From the NCBI RefSeq assembly GCF_013363995.1, contig NZ_JABWGO010000008.1, forward strand, positions 124,001 through 188,000: a DNA stretch of 64,000 nt. The letters run 5' to 3'. Each line of letters opens with the position of its first letter. Within the stretch, counting starts at the first letter, position 1. This DNA comes from Nonomuraea rhodomycinica (GTDB lineage: Bacteria; Actinomycetota; Actinomycetes; Streptosporangiales; Streptosporangiaceae). The notes below the pieces were generated by a model. That model worked only from the letters and a program-made list of their open reading frames with translations, made no database searches and had not been told where the DNA came from. Of this stretch, positions 49,917 through 60,258 are shown piece by piece. The translations under genes and the position numbers were made by a program.

Positions 49917-51059
49917 ATGACCGACACCACATCCGCCGCCCGTCCCTCCGTCGTCGTCCTCGGGGGCGGGTACGGGGGCGTCAGCGTCGCCAAGACGCTC
50001 GACGACGTCGCCGACGTCACCCTCGTCGACCCCACCGAGGGCTTCGTGCACAACGTCGCCGCGCTGCGCTCGCTGGTGCAGCCCGACTTCGTCGACCGCA
50101 TCTACCTTCCGTACGAGCGCCTGCTCGTGCACGGCCGGTTCGTCCGCGACCGCGCCGTACGGGTCGACGGGCGGCGGGTCGAGCTGGAGTCCGGCGGCGT
50201 CCTCGAACCCGACTACCTCGTCCTCGCCACCGGCTCCTCGTACCCGTTCCCGGCCAAGAACGACGAGCCCGACCTCGACGCCGCCAAGGCCCGACACCGG
50301 GCGGCCCACGAGGAGCTGGCCGGCGCCGGGCGGGTGCTCATCGTGGGCGCGGGCCCGACCGGGCTGGAGCTGGCCGGGGAGATCAAGGCGTTCGCGCCGG
50401 ACAAGCACGTCGTCATCACCGACATCGCCGACGACGTCCTGGCCGGCCCGTTCGTCCAGGAACTGCGTGACGAGCTACGCCGTCAGCTCACCGAGCTGGG
50501 CGTCGAGCTGCGGCTCGGCGTCAAGCTGCGGGAACTGCCCAGCGCGCCGCCCGCCACGCGCGGGACCGTCCGCGTGACGACGACGGAGGGCGACGAGATC
50601 GCCGCCGACATCTGGTACCGCGCGTTCGGCGTCAAACTGCACACCGAGTACCTCGACGGCGGGTCGCTCGCGGGGGTGCGCGACGAGCGCGGTTACGTCC
50701 GCGTCGATCCGCGGATGCGGGTGGAGGGCGAGACACGCGTCTTCGCCCTCGGAGACATCACGAACGCCGACCGCGACGTGGCCGCGGCCGCCGGCCGCCA
50801 GGCGGAGGTGGTGGCCGGCAACATCCGCGCGCTGATCACCGGCGAGGGGGAGCCGCTGGAGTACGCGACGATCGGGTCGCTCATCGCGGTGCCGCTCGGG
50901 CCGGAGGGCGGCTCCGGCTTCTTCGGCGACGGCGGCATCGCGACACCGGAGATGGTCGCGCAGCTCAAGGGGCGCGACATGATGGTCGACCGCCACGCCG
51001 CCCTGTTCGGCACGGCCCCGGACGACGCCCCGGCCCAGGCCCCGGCCGGAGCTCAGTAG
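49917..51059 (+). CDS. NAD(P)/FAD-dependent oxidoreductase, FSP1/NDH-2-like
   Basis: 380 aa. FAD motif 'VVVLGGGYGGVSVAKTL', the NAD(P)H motif 'VLIVGAGPTGLELAGEI', and 'TRVFALGDIT' for the flavin ribityl end. The arrangement matches AIFM2/FSP1-like and NDH-2-like two-dinucleotide-binding flavoproteins that reduce quinones. No C-terminal membrane helix. Control by the divergent HxlR is likely because of the palindrome upstream. Its TAG stop lies inside the tail of the opposite response-regulator gene (7-base overlap). Confidence 0.9.
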   Translation: MTDTTSAARPSVVVLGGGYGGVSVAKTLDDVADVTLVDPTEGFVHNVAALRSLVQPDFVDRIYLPYERLLVHGRFVRDRAVRVDGRRVELESGGVLEPDYLVLATGSSYPFPAKNDEPDLDAAKARHRAAHEELAGAGRVLIVGAGPTGLELAGEIKAFAPDKHVVITDIADDVLAGPFVQELRDELRRQLTELGVELRLGVKLRELPSAPPATRGTVRVTTTEGDEIAADIWYRAFGVKLHTEYLDGGSLAGVRDERGYVRVDPRMRVEGETRVFALGDITNADRDVAAAAGRQAEVVAGNIRALITGEGEPLEYATIGSLIAVPLGPEGGSGFFGDGGIATPEMVAQLKGRDMMVDRHAALFGTAPDDAPAQAPAGAQ

Positions 51060-51727
51060 CCGGACGGGCGGACCAGGCCCACCTCGTAGGCGAAGACCGC
51101 CGCCTGGGTGCGGTCGCGCAGGCCCAGCTTGACCAGGATCCGGCTCACGTGGGTCTTCACGGTCTGCTCCGCCACCACCAGGCTCGCGGCGATCTCCGCG
51201 TTCGACAGCCCCTGCGCGATCAGGGCCAGGACCTCGGTCTCGCGCTCCGTCAGGTCGCCCACCCGCTCCTTCAGCGGGACGCGGGGCGCATCGGCGATGC
51301 GGGAGAACTCCGCGATGAGCCGCTTGGTGATGTTCGGCGCCAGCAGGGCGTCGCCGGCCGCCACCACGCGCACCGCGTGCGCCAGCTCGGCCGCCGAGGC
51401 GTCCTTCAGCAGGAACCCGGACGCGCCCGCGCGCAGCGCCTCGTAGACGTACTCGTCGAGGTCGAACGTGGTCAGCACCAGGACCTTGGCGCTGACGCCG
51501 CCGAGCCGGGTGATGCGGCGGGTCGCCTCGATGCCGCCGAGCTCGGGCATCCGGATGTCCATGAGGACGACGTCCGGGACCAGCCGCTCCGTGACGGCGA
51601 CGGCCTCCAGGCCGTTCACGGCCTGGCCGACGACCTCGATGCCGGGCTCGGCGCCGAGCAGCACCGTGAAGCCCTGGCGCACCATCATCTGGTCGTCGGC
51701 GATCACTACGCGGATGGGGGTCGTCAT
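51053..51727 (-). CDS. NarL/LuxR-type response regulator
   Basis: 224 aa. Receiver domain with D11/D12, phosphoacceptor D57 in VLMDIRMPE, T in LVLTTF and K in FLLKDAS; then a LuxR HTH 'LTERETEVLALIAQGLSNAEIA' to 'VKTHVSRIL'. Starts on ATG overlapping the kinase stop (ATGA). Partner of the kinase at 51724-53061. Targets unknown. The 3' end overlaps the convergent flavoprotein gene by seven bases. Confidence 0.94.
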   Translation of the reverse strand: MTTPIRVVIADDQMMVRQGFTVLLGAEPGIEVVGQAVNGLEAVAVTERLVPDVVLMDIRMPELGGIEATRRITRLGGVSAKVLVLTTFDLDEYVYEALRAGASGFLLKDASAAELAHAVRVVAAGDALLAPNITKRLIAEFSRIADAPRVPLKERVGDLTERETEVLALIAQGLSNAEIAASLVVAEQTVKTHVSRILVKLGLRDRTQAAVFAYEVGLVRPSGY

Positions 51728-53061
51728 GGGGTGCTGTCCTCGCGGGGATCGGGCTGCCGGGCAGGTACGGGTGCGGGAAGGATGGCGGTCACCTCGAAGC
51801 CGCCGCCGGGCGCCGGGCCCGCGACCAGCTCGCCGCCCAGCATGGCCGTGCGCTCCCGCATGCCCAGCAGCCCGTGCCCGGGGCCGTGCGCGGGCGGAGC
51901 GGGACGTGTGGGCTCGGTGTTGGCCACCCGGATCGCCAGGGCGGCGGGCAGGTAGCCGATCCCCACCCGCACCCGCGCCCCGGGCGCGTGCCGCAGCACG
52001 TTGCTGAGCGCCTGCTGGATGATGCGGAACGCCGACAGCTCCACGCCGGGCGACAGCGGCCGGGGCTCGCCGGCGGTCTCCACGGTGACGGCCAGCCCGG
52101 CCCCGCGGACGTTGCCGATCAGCTCCTCCAGCCGGTCGAGGGTGGGCTGCGGGCTGTGGCGCAGGCCGTCGGCCTCGGCGTCCTCCGAGCGCAGCACCCC
52201 GAGGATCCGCCGCAGCTCGGTCAGCGCCTCGACGGCGTTCTCGCGGATGCCCGCGAGGCTCTCCGTCAGCTCCGGGGGCGGGTTCTCCACCAGGTGGGGG
52301 GCCACCTGAGCCTGGATGGAGATCACCGACATGTGGTGGGCGACCACGTCGTGCAGCTCGCGGGCGATCCGGTTGCGGGTCTCCAGCACTGCGCGGCGCG
52401 CGCGCTCGTCGGCGGTGAGCACCTCCTGCTCGACCAGGCGGGCACGGGCCACGCGGCGGCCGCGTAACGCGGCGCCCGTCACGGTCGCGACCAGGAAGAC
52501 CGGCAGGGCGACCACGGGGTCGCCCGATGCCGGCGGCATGCGCGAGAACGCCACATACGCCACCGCCACCAGGATGGTGATCGTCAGCGTCTCGGCCGCC
52601 ACCCGGGGCCGCACTCTGAGCGCGACCAGGAACAGCACCCCGGCCTCCAGGGCCATCCCGGTACCGGTCCAGGACCAGGCGTGCGGGAGCCACTCGACGA
52701 TGGACACCGCCGGATCCGGCATGTCGGGCGGCGGAGGCAGGCCGGGCAGCGTGGTCACCCGTGGATCGGTGGGCGACGAACCGACGATCATGACGCCGAT
52801 GGACGCCCACCACGCCATCATCGGGCGGAACATCGCCACGACGAGCACCGCCGCGTGGACCCAGGCCAGCGCCGCGAAGACCGGGTACTCGGGGTACGCC
52901 CGGCCGGTGAGGGCGAGCACGACGGCGTACACCACCACCAGCGTGTGCGGCAGCCGCGCCAGCAGCCGCGACCCGGTCCGGCGCGGCAGCGGGTCGGCGG
53001 CGATCGTCCAGAGGTCCGCGCGCAGGGTGCGCGCCAGCTCCGCCACCCGGTTCACGCCCAT
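51724..53061 (-). CDS. Sensor histidine kinase (HisKA_3 type)
   Basis: 445 aa. About four to five membrane spans within residues 38-200 include a Pro-rich loop of about 20 residues. Dimerisation box 'RIARELHDVVAHHMSVISIQ' with phospho-acceptor H237 follows. ATP-binding G-box 'GHGLLGMRERTAMLGG' is intact, while the N-box region 'IQQALSNVLRHA' is in place. GGGAGG lies five to six bases before the ATG. The sensor region has no known ligand domain; it may sense membrane or envelope state. Confidence 0.93.
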   Translation of the reverse strand: MGVNRVAELARTLRADLWTIAADPLPRRTGSRLLARLPHTLVVVYAVVLALTGRAYPEYPVFAALAWVHAAVLVVAMFRPMMAWWASIGVMIVGSSPTDPRVTTLPGLPPPPDMPDPAVSIVEWLPHAWSWTGTGMALEAGVLFLVALRVRPRVAAETLTITILVAVAYVAFSRMPPASGDPVVALPVFLVATVTGAALRGRRVARARLVEQEVLTADERARRAVLETRNRIARELHDVVAHHMSVISIQAQVAPHLVENPPPELTESLAGIRENAVEALTELRRILGVLRSEDAEADGLRHSPQPTLDRLEELIGNVRGAGLAVTVETAGEPRPLSPGVELSAFRIIQQALSNVLRHAPGARVRVGIGYLPAALAIRVANTEPTRPAPPAHGPGHGLLGMRERTAMLGGELVAGPAPGGGFEVTAILPAPVPARQPDPREDSTP

Positions 53062-53088
53062 GCCGCCCTCCCGATCACCACGCCTACC

Positions 53089-54366
53089 CTAGACATTCCG
53101 GACCGCCTCCCCTCGGGCGAGGCCGGTTCCGGCGCTCTCGGACCGACCGCCGGACCCGGTTCCGGCACTCTCGGACCGACCGCCGGACCCGGTTCCGGCG
53201 CGCGCGAAGGAGCTCCGGTCACGGGCCGTCCGCGAAGAACCCCGCTCGTACGCGTGGAAGGCCGCCAGGCAGACCAGCAGCGCCAGCGCGAAGGCCGGCA
53301 GCCAGGCCAGCCGGGCCAGCAGCCAGCCCGCGTCCGCAGGGACCGTGTGCAGGCCGGGCACGGGCCGTCCGGCGAGCAGGCCGAGCGCCGTCACCGCCAT
53401 CATGGCGGTCTGGTGCCAGAGGAACAGCGTCATCGCCGACAGGTTCACCAGCGCCACCACGGCCCAGGCGGCGGGCCGCCGCAGCACCCGTCCCAGCGGG
53501 TCGTACAGCAACCGGGCGGCCCCGCACTGCGCCAGGCCGAAGGCGACGGCGGCCAGCGTGGGCGGCGACAGGTTGGAGACCGGGGCGCCCGGCACGCCGA
53601 CCATCGCGGCCGGATACCCCGCCCACAGCACGAGCCCGGCCGCCAGCGCCCCGCCACCGGCCAGCAGCGACCACCCGGCGGCGCGGGCGCGCGGGCCGTC
53701 CCAGGCAAAGGCCGCGCCCAGGCAGTACGGCACCAGCCAGCCCGCCGGCAGGTTGATCCAGCCGGCCCAGGCGGGCCCGTCGAGCCCGTACCGGACCAGA
53801 TCGGCCAGCGCGACGACGGCCAGCGGCCACGCCGGGTGCATCCGGGCGGCGAGCGGGGTGGCGGCCGTCAGCGCGGCGTAGACCAGCAGGAACCACAGCG
53901 GTGAGAGCACCAGCCTGAAGAGCGCGTACACGGTCTGCTGCCCGGCGCCCAGGGCGAGCATCGTCACCGCCGCGACGCCCCACACGGCCAGCACGGGCAC
54001 GACCGGGCGGGACAGCCGCGCCAGCCGGCCGCGCACCCACGAGCCGTAGCCCGCTCCCCCGGCCCGCGCGGCGGCGTACCCGCGTGCCGCGCTCCTGCCG
54101 CCCACCCAGAAGAACACCGCCAGCGTCTGCAGGGTCCAGGAGACGGGCGCCAGCCCGGGCTGGTACGACAGCGGGCTCGCGCCGCGCAGCGCGCCGCTGT
54201 CCAGGACGAGGGCGGTGACGAACCAGTGTCCGAGGACCACCCCCGCGATCGCCAGCGCGCGCAGCCCGTCGAGGGCCCGGTCGCGTCCCTCCGGCGTGCC
54301 CGCCTCGACCCGCCCCACCATGCCCTCGACCCGCCCTGCCGGGCGACGGACACCTGTGTCACGCAT
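53089..54366 (-). CDS. Acyltransferase family 3 membrane protein
   Basis: 425 aa, around ten spans. Initial 'RDRALDGLRALAIAGVVLGHW' is the acyltransferase-3 signature (RxxxLDGLRxxA, HxxW), and 'LFLWHQTAMM' comes later. Such proteins O-acetylate surface carbohydrates, antibiotics or lipids. The last 30 residues are an Ala/Gly/Ser repeat of 11 residues (AGTGSGGRSES). The ATG lies eight bases inside the preceding hydrolase gene, so translation is coupled. Confidence 0.88.
   Translation of the reverse strand: MRDTGVRRPAGRVEGMVGRVEAGTPEGRDRALDGLRALAIAGVVLGHWFVTALVLDSGALRGASPLSYQPGLAPVSWTLQTLAVFFWVGGRSAARGYAAARAGGAGYGSWVRGRLARLSRPVVPVLAVWGVAAVTMLALGAGQQTVYALFRLVLSPLWFLLVYAALTAATPLAARMHPAWPLAVVALADLVRYGLDGPAWAGWINLPAGWLVPYCLGAAFAWDGPRARAAGWSLLAGGGALAAGLVLWAGYPAAMVGVPGAPVSNLSPPTLAAVAFGLAQCGAARLLYDPLGRVLRRPAAWAVVALVNLSAMTLFLWHQTAMMAVTALGLLAGRPVPGLHTVPADAGWLLARLAWLPAFALALLVCLAAFHAYERGSSRTARDRSSFARAGTGSGGRSESAGTGSGGRSESAGTGLARGEAVRNV
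53125..53199. repeat. 33-bp tandem repeat in the 3' end of the acyltransferase gene
   Basis: A 33-bp unit starting GGTTCCGGC occurs at 53125, 53158 and, truncated, 53191. It encodes AGTGSGGRSES in frame at the C-terminus. Confidence 0.85.
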
Positions 54367-55483
54367 GTGCGCCCGCCTCCACCGGAGCCCCGCCCGACGC
54401 GATCGCCGCGAGGTTGGCGAGGGAGATCGTCCCCGCCTTGAGATAGTCGCTGTGCCCGCCGTCGCCCGCCGCGAAGGGCCGCGCGCCGAACTCCGGCGCG
54501 ACCGGGTCGGTGCCGAAGCCCAGCGTGGCGAACGGCAGGACGATCCGGGTGTGCGGCACCCCCGCCACCCAGTCGCCGCCCGCGCGCCCGGCCCAGACGG
54601 TGGCGCGGGTGCGCAGGGCCGCGACGGAGTCGGCGCCCACGCCGGCGCTGCCGTACAGGACGATGTCCGTCACCTCCAGGCCCGGTGCGGCCCGTCCGCA
54701 CACCACCGACCCGTAGGAGTGGCACAGCAGCGCGATCCCGGCGTCCGGCCTGAGGCGGCGCAGCGTGCGCACGAACCCCCGCAGGGCGTGCGCGCCCTCG
54801 GCGGCGCGGGCCGAGGTCAGCACCTCGGCGCTCAGCGTGGCCGGCGTCCGGTAGCCGAGCCACGCCAGCAGCGCCACCCTGCCGGGGAGCGCCGCCCGCA
54901 GCCGCGTGGCGCCGGCCAGCAGTCTCGCGTACGAGTCCAGGCCGGTGTCGGAACCCGGCACCAGCACGGCGATCCGTTCCGCCCGGGCCAGGTCACCGAA
55001 GACCTCCACCGTGCGACCGCCGTCGCGCCCGTCGAACGACAGGAACCGCCGGTCCGGGGCGGCCATCGCGCGCAGGTTCCCGGCCCGGCGGCGATGACCG
55101 GCGCGCTCGGCCGCCCGCCCGGCCGCCAGGATGTCCGCGCGGGTCGCGACGTAGCGCTCGTCGAGGGCGGCGGGCGTCGCGGAGCGCGGCGGCCGCACGG
55201 TCGCGGGGGCGGGGGCCGGGACGGCTTCCGGGCGGGCCGCGCCGGAGACCGGGACGGCCACCGCCGCGGCGACGAGCCCGGCCAGCAGGGCGCGTCGCAG
55301 GCGCGGCCCACTCACAGGGCGGCCCGCCGGCCCGCCCACTGAGCGACCGACTGGTCCGTCCACCGGCATGCCCACTGGGCGGGCTGTCGGGCGGTGACCG
55401 GGTCGGCCGGCCGCTTCCACCGTCGCCGGCGGGTCGCTTCGCCGGGACGGAGGCGGGTGGGGTCCCTGGGGCGGGGGTGCCAT
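54359..55483 (-). CDS. Alpha/beta hydrolase (DUF1023 type)
   Basis: 374 aa. A Pro/Arg-rich lead (1-60), then a hydrophobic segment (62-82) that may be a signal anchor. The hydrolase body has 'IAVLVPGSDTGLDSYARL', the nucleophile CHSYGS and 'TDIVLYGSAGVGADSV', as in actinobacterial DUF1023 hydrolases. The C-terminal histidine is in GGHSDYL. It overlaps the acyltransferase gene by eight bases, so the two may make and trim an acylated surface product; that is inference. Confidence 0.85.
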   Translation of the reverse strand: MAPPPQGPHPPPSRRSDPPATVEAAGRPGHRPTARPVGMPVDGPVGRSVGGPAGRPVSGPRLRRALLAGLVAAAVAVPVSGAARPEAVPAPAPATVRPPRSATPAALDERYVATRADILAAGRAAERAGHRRRAGNLRAMAAPDRRFLSFDGRDGGRTVEVFGDLARAERIAVLVPGSDTGLDSYARLLAGATRLRAALPGRVALLAWLGYRTPATLSAEVLTSARAAEGAHALRGFVRTLRRLRPDAGIALLCHSYGSVVCGRAAPGLEVTDIVLYGSAGVGADSVAALRTRATVWAGRAGGDWVAGVPHTRIVLPFATLGFGTDPVAPEFGARPFAAGDGGHSDYLKAGTISLANLAAIASGGAPVEAGAHA

Positions 55484-55599
55484 CGCTGTCGGTCCTTTCG
55501 AGCCGGAGATCGTTCCGGCACCGACGCTAGGGATCGCCCCTCGTGGTCATCGTCCCTCCGGAGAGCCCACTCGCGCGTAGCTCTCAGGTATGACGGCGG

Positions 55600-56703
55600 T
55601 CAGCGGAGGGGGCCGCAGCTCCCCCGGACGATCAGCTCCGTGGGCAGGACGACGGTGCGCGGGCGGCGGCCCGCGGTGCGCAGCACCAGTTCGCACGCCC
55701 GGTAGCCGATGTCGCGCCCCGGCTGGGCGATCACCGTGAGCGGGGGTGAGCACAGCTCCGCCCACGGCACGTCGTCGTACATGACCAGCGACACGTCGCG
55801 CGGCACCCGCAGGTCCAGCTCGCGGGCGGCCAGGACGGCGGCCTCCCCCAGCACGTTGCCGCCCGCCAGCACGGCCGTCAGGTCGGGGCGGCTCTGGAAC
55901 AGGCCCGAGGCGGCGGCGTAGGCCGAGTCGCGGCTGCCCGTGGCGAACACGACGAGGTCGTCGTCCACCTGCGGGCCGACCGCCTCGCGGAACGCGGCCA
56001 CGCGCCGGTCGTGTCCGGGGCCGCCGAGGAAGGCGATGCGCCGGTGGCCCAGGCCGCGCAGGTAGCGCACCGCCGTGCGGATGCCGGCCCGGTCGTCGGC
56101 CAGGACGGCGGGCACCCCGGTGGGCGGGACCGGCGGGACGGGCGGGGGCGGCGGGACGCCGTCGAGCAGCATGAGATCGGCCGTGGACGCGGACGCGGAA
56201 CCGGACACGGGGCCGGGCGCGGAGCCGGACAGGGCGTCGCCGGGCCGCTCGGCGGGCAGCCGGTCGGCGAACACGACCGTCATGCCGGCCCGGGCGGCGG
56301 GCTCCCAGGTGTCGGCGCCGCCCGACGGCACGGCGATCACCCGGTCCACGCTCTGCTCCAGCAGCATGCCCACCAGCTCGGCCTCCTGCTCGGGGTCGTC
56401 GCCGGTGGAGCCGAGCACCACGGGCTCTCCCGCGGACCTGGCGCAGGCCAGCACGCCCTCGGCGAGCTGGCCGAAGAAGGTGTCGGTCAGGTCGGGGACG
56501 AGCAGGCCGATGCCGCCCGTACGGCGCTGGCGCAGGTTGCGGCCGAGCGCGCTCGGCCGGTAGTCGAGCTGGGCCGCGACGGCCAGCACGCGTTCCCGGG
56601 TGGCGGGGCTGGCCGACCCCCCGGACAGCACCCGGGACACCGTGGCCACGCCCACGCCCGCCGCCTCGGCGACGTCCTTGATGGTCGCCCGCTTCGCCTC
56701 CAT
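55600..56703 (-). CDS. LacI family transcriptional regulator
   Basis: 367 aa. N-terminal HTH 'ATIKDVAEAAGVGVATVSRVL' and hinge 'DYRPSALGRNLRQRRTGG' are canonical, followed by a periplasmic-binding-protein-like sensor. A non-conserved insert of about 40 residues near 145-190 is rich in Ser, Ala and Pro (VPPPPPVPPVPP). The start codon lies in its own operator-like palindrome (56703-56716), suggesting autorepression. Divergent from the MsiK-type ATPase. The sugar effector is unknown. Confidence 0.92.
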   Translation of the reverse strand: MEAKRATIKDVAEAAGVGVATVSRVLSGGSASPATRERVLAVAAQLDYRPSALGRNLRQRRTGGIGLLVPDLTDTFFGQLAEGVLACARSAGEPVVLGSTGDDPEQEAELVGMLLEQSVDRVIAVPSGGADTWEPAARAGMTVVFADRLPAERPGDALSGSAPGPVSGSASASTADLMLLDGVPPPPPVPPVPPTGVPAVLADDRAGIRTAVRYLRGLGHRRIAFLGGPGHDRRVAAFREAVGPQVDDDLVVFATGSRDSAYAAASGLFQSRPDLTAVLAGGNVLGEAAVLAARELDLRVPRDVSLVMYDDVPWAELCSPPLTVIAQPGRDIGYRACELVLRTAGRRPRTVVLPTELIVRGSCGPLR

Positions 56704-56716
56704 GGAAACGATTCCA
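56703..56716. promoter_or_regulatory. LacI-type operator at the lacI start
   Basis: TGGAAACGATTCCA, a near-perfect palindrome with central CG (one mismatched pair), overlaps the first base of the ATG. Confidence 0.6.
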
Positions 56717-56777
56717 TCATGGTTTCCACCGGACCGGAACCCCGCCCCTCCCGCAGAAGCCGCTCACCCGGCAACCC

Positions 56778-56824
56778 TTGACACCCCTGTCCGTTTCGGG
56801 TGAGATGCTTGAAAACGTATCCAT
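56778..56824 (+). promoter_or_regulatory. Promoter and possible operator of the ATPase gene
   Basis: TTGACA (56778-56783), 17 bases, then TGAGAT (56801-56806). A LacI-like half-palindrome TGAAAACGTATCCA follows at 56810-56823, resembling the site at the lacI start. Confidence 0.45.
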
Positions 56825-56880
56825 GTGAGTGGACACCCGCACAACATCCGGGCCACCGCCCTGGACCGCGAAGGAATGGC

Positions 56881-58101
<1,221 letters not shown>

Positions 58102-58231
58102 CGACATGAATCAAGGGTCCCGGCCGGCGCACTCCGGCCGGTGACCTCCCGAGGCGTCGGCCACGAGCCGCGCTCGTGACCGACCGGGCCCCCACCGCGA
58201 CCCCCTCCCGCGGCGGGGGCCCATCCTTTCC

Positions 58232-58299
58232 GCCGGGAGGGTCAGCGGCCCTCGGGCCGGGAGGGTCAGCGGCCCTTCGGCCGGGAGGGTCAGCGGCGG
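58232..58299. repeat. 24-bp tandem repeat across the 3' end of the SDR gene
   Basis: GCCGGGAGGGTCAGCGGCCCTC starts at 58232, 58256 and 58280, with two variable bases between units. On the minus strand each unit has TGA, so the SDR stop is repeated twice more after the gene. Confidence 0.85.
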
Positions 58300-59054
58300 C
58301 CCAGGCGGGCCGACACGGCGCCCGCGAGCCCGCGCGGCACGAACCTGCCGACGGCGACGATCGCCTTGTAGCGGGCGTCGGGCACCGACACCCGCCTGCC
58401 CAGTGCGAGATCGCGCATGGCCACGCGCGCCACCTCGTCGGCGTCGAGCCACAGGAACCCGGGGACACCGGACATGTCCATCGACGCCCGCTCGTGGAAC
58501 TCGGTGCGCACGAAGCCGGGGCACAGCGCCATGACCCGCACCTTCGGCTCGTGGAGCTCGAGCGCGGTGGACTCGCTGAAGTTCACCACCCACGCCTTGG
58601 AGGCGCTGTAGGTGCCGCGGGTGAAGAAGGCGGCGACGGACGCCACGTTGATCACGCCGCCCCGGCCGCGCCGCCGCATGCCGGGCAGGACCGCCAGCGT
58701 CAGCCGCAGCACGGCCTCGCAGTGGACCTTGAGCATGCGCACCTCGTCCTCGACCGGCACGTCCAGGAACGCCCCGGGGTGGCCGAAGCCGGCGTTGTTG
58801 ACCAGCAGGTCGATCGGGCGGCCGTCGTTCTCGCGCAGGCGTGACTCGACCCGGGCCAGCCCCTCCTCGGTGGCGAGGTCGGCGGGGAGCAGTTCGACGC
58901 TCACGCCGTACCTGAGCTTGAGCCGGTCGGCGCACTCGCCGAGCCGCTGCTCGTCACGGGCCACGAGGACGAGGCCGAAGCCGTCGGCGGCCAGCCGCCG
59001 GGCGAAGGCGGCGCCGATGCCGGCGGTCGCGCCGGTGATCAGTGCGGTAGGCAT
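58290..59054 (-). CDS. SDR family oxidoreductase
   Basis: 254 aa. TGATAGIG, NNAGFG, 'INVASVAAFFTRGTYSASK' with the YSASK catalytic pair; belongs to the SDR group of actinobacterial DltE/3-oxoacyl-like reductases. ATG at 59054 has TAGGGT six bases upstream with no ribosome-binding site. The stop codon is the first unit of a tandem repeat. Converges on the ATPase gene across 188 bases, which otherwise hold only the repeat. Confidence 0.9.
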   Translation of the reverse strand: MPTALITGATAGIGAAFARRLAADGFGLVLVARDEQRLGECADRLKLRYGVSVELLPADLATEEGLARVESRLRENDGRPIDLLVNNAGFGHPGAFLDVPVEDEVRMLKVHCEAVLRLTLAVLPGMRRRGRGGVINVASVAAFFTRGTYSASKAWVVNFSESTALELHEPKVRVMALCPGFVRTEFHERASMDMSGVPGFLWLDADEVARVAMRDLALGRRVSVPDARYKAIVAVGRFVPRGLAGAVSARLGRR

Positions 59055-59060
59055 GCCAGC

Positions 59061-59066
59061 ACCCTA
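59061..59066 (-). promoter_or_regulatory. -10 box of leaderless SDR gene
   Basis: TAGGGT on the minus strand lies six bases before ATG 59054. Confidence 0.5.
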
Positions 59067-59226
59067 ACCCGTGGGGCGCGCGGCCCGGCTTCGCGCCCGG
59101 CCGCGTCCTGGCTGAGAGCTTTATCAGCGAACGTCCGGAGTTTCCGCAGGTCGGCGTGTGTCCGGCGCGGGCGGCTCCGGCGGGGGTGGCCGGGGCCGCC
59201 GGAGAGCGTCTAGGGTCTGCCCGGAC

Positions 59227-60258
59227 ATGTCACCATGGGTGAAGGCGGGCATCGAGGTGAGCAGCACGTCCGGCCGCCGGCAGGAGGCGGGCGACCGGTC
59301 CGGGGCGGCCCCCCGCAGGAGGCGCTGGCCCTCGTGGACCGTCGCCGGGTGCTTCGCCGTGTGGGCGCTGGAGCGGCTGGCCGGGGCGGAGCAGGGCTCG
59401 TTCGACATCCAGCTGATGACGCTGACGCCGTACGCGGTGGTGGTGACGGCGCTGCTGACGGTGCTGTTCCTCTTCCGGAACCGGCGGGCGGCGCTCGTCA
59501 CGGCCGTGTCCTGCGCGACGCTGGCGGCGACGGTGGTCCCGCGGGCGGTCCCGCCCACGGCGCCCGTTCCCGTCGCGGCCTCGGGGCCGGTGCTGCGGGT
59601 CCTGACGATCAACCTGTTCGGCCGGGCGGACGCCGGCGCGGTGGTGCGGCTCGTCCGGGCCTACGACCCGGACGTCTTCAGCGCGCTGGAGCTCACCTAC
59701 CGGGAGGCGGCCGCGCTCGACGCCGCCGGGCTGGGCGCGCTCCTGCCGTACCAGGTGCTCCAGGCCGACCTCGGCTCGACCGGCAGCGGCCTGTACGGCA
59801 AGCACCCGCTGACCGAGCTGACCGGGCTGTTCACCGCCATCGGGCACCACATGCCCGCGGCGACGATCACCCTGCCGGGCGGGACGACCGCGCAGGTGGT
59901 CGCCGTCCACCCGAACCCGCCGCTGGGCCGCCGCGCCGAGGAGTGGGACGCCTCCCTGGACGCGCTGCCGCCGCCCTCGCCGCGGGTGACGCGCGTGCTG
60001 GCCGGTGACTTCAACGCGAGCCTCGACCACCGCGCCTTCCGCGACCTGCTCGCCCGGGGCTACGTGGACGCGGCCGAGGAGACCGGCAAGGGGCTGGTGC
60101 CGACGTGGCCGAACGGGCGCGCGGTGCCGCCGTTCATCACGATCGACCATGTCCTGGTGGACCGGCGGGCGGCGGTGGCCCGCACGGAGATCGTGGACGT
60201 CCCGGGCACGGACCACCGCGGCGTCTTCGCCGAACTGCGTCTCCCGCCCGCCGCCTAG
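59227..60258 (+). CDS. Endonuclease/exonuclease/phosphatase family protein, membrane-anchored
   Basis: 343 aa from ATG 59227; a frame open to 59158 is not preferred because TAGGGT at 59211-59216 is a likely -10. Three hydrophobic spans (about 38-110) precede the catalytic domain. EEP residues: N in LTINLFG, E in SALELTY, 'LAGDFNAS' (DxN) and 'GTDHRGVFAEL' (DH). Family members are phosphodiesterases or phosphatases on lipids or nucleic acids; here the domain is probably outside the membrane. Its TAG stop shares CTAG with the opposite MBL gene. Confidence 0.87.
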   Translation: MSPWVKAGIEVSSTSGRRQEAGDRSGAAPRRRRWPSWTVAGCFAVWALERLAGAEQGSFDIQLMTLTPYAVVVTALLTVLFLFRNRRAALVTAVSCATLAATVVPRAVPPTAPVPVAASGPVLRVLTINLFGRADAGAVVRLVRAYDPDVFSALELTYREAAALDAAGLGALLPYQVLQADLGSTGSGLYGKHPLTELTGLFTAIGHHMPAATITLPGGTTAQVVAVHPNPPLGRRAEEWDASLDALPPPSPRVTRVLAGDFNASLDHRAFRDLLARGYVDAAEETGKGLVPTWPNGRAVPPFITIDHVLVDRRAAVARTEIVDVPGTDHRGVFAELRLPPAA

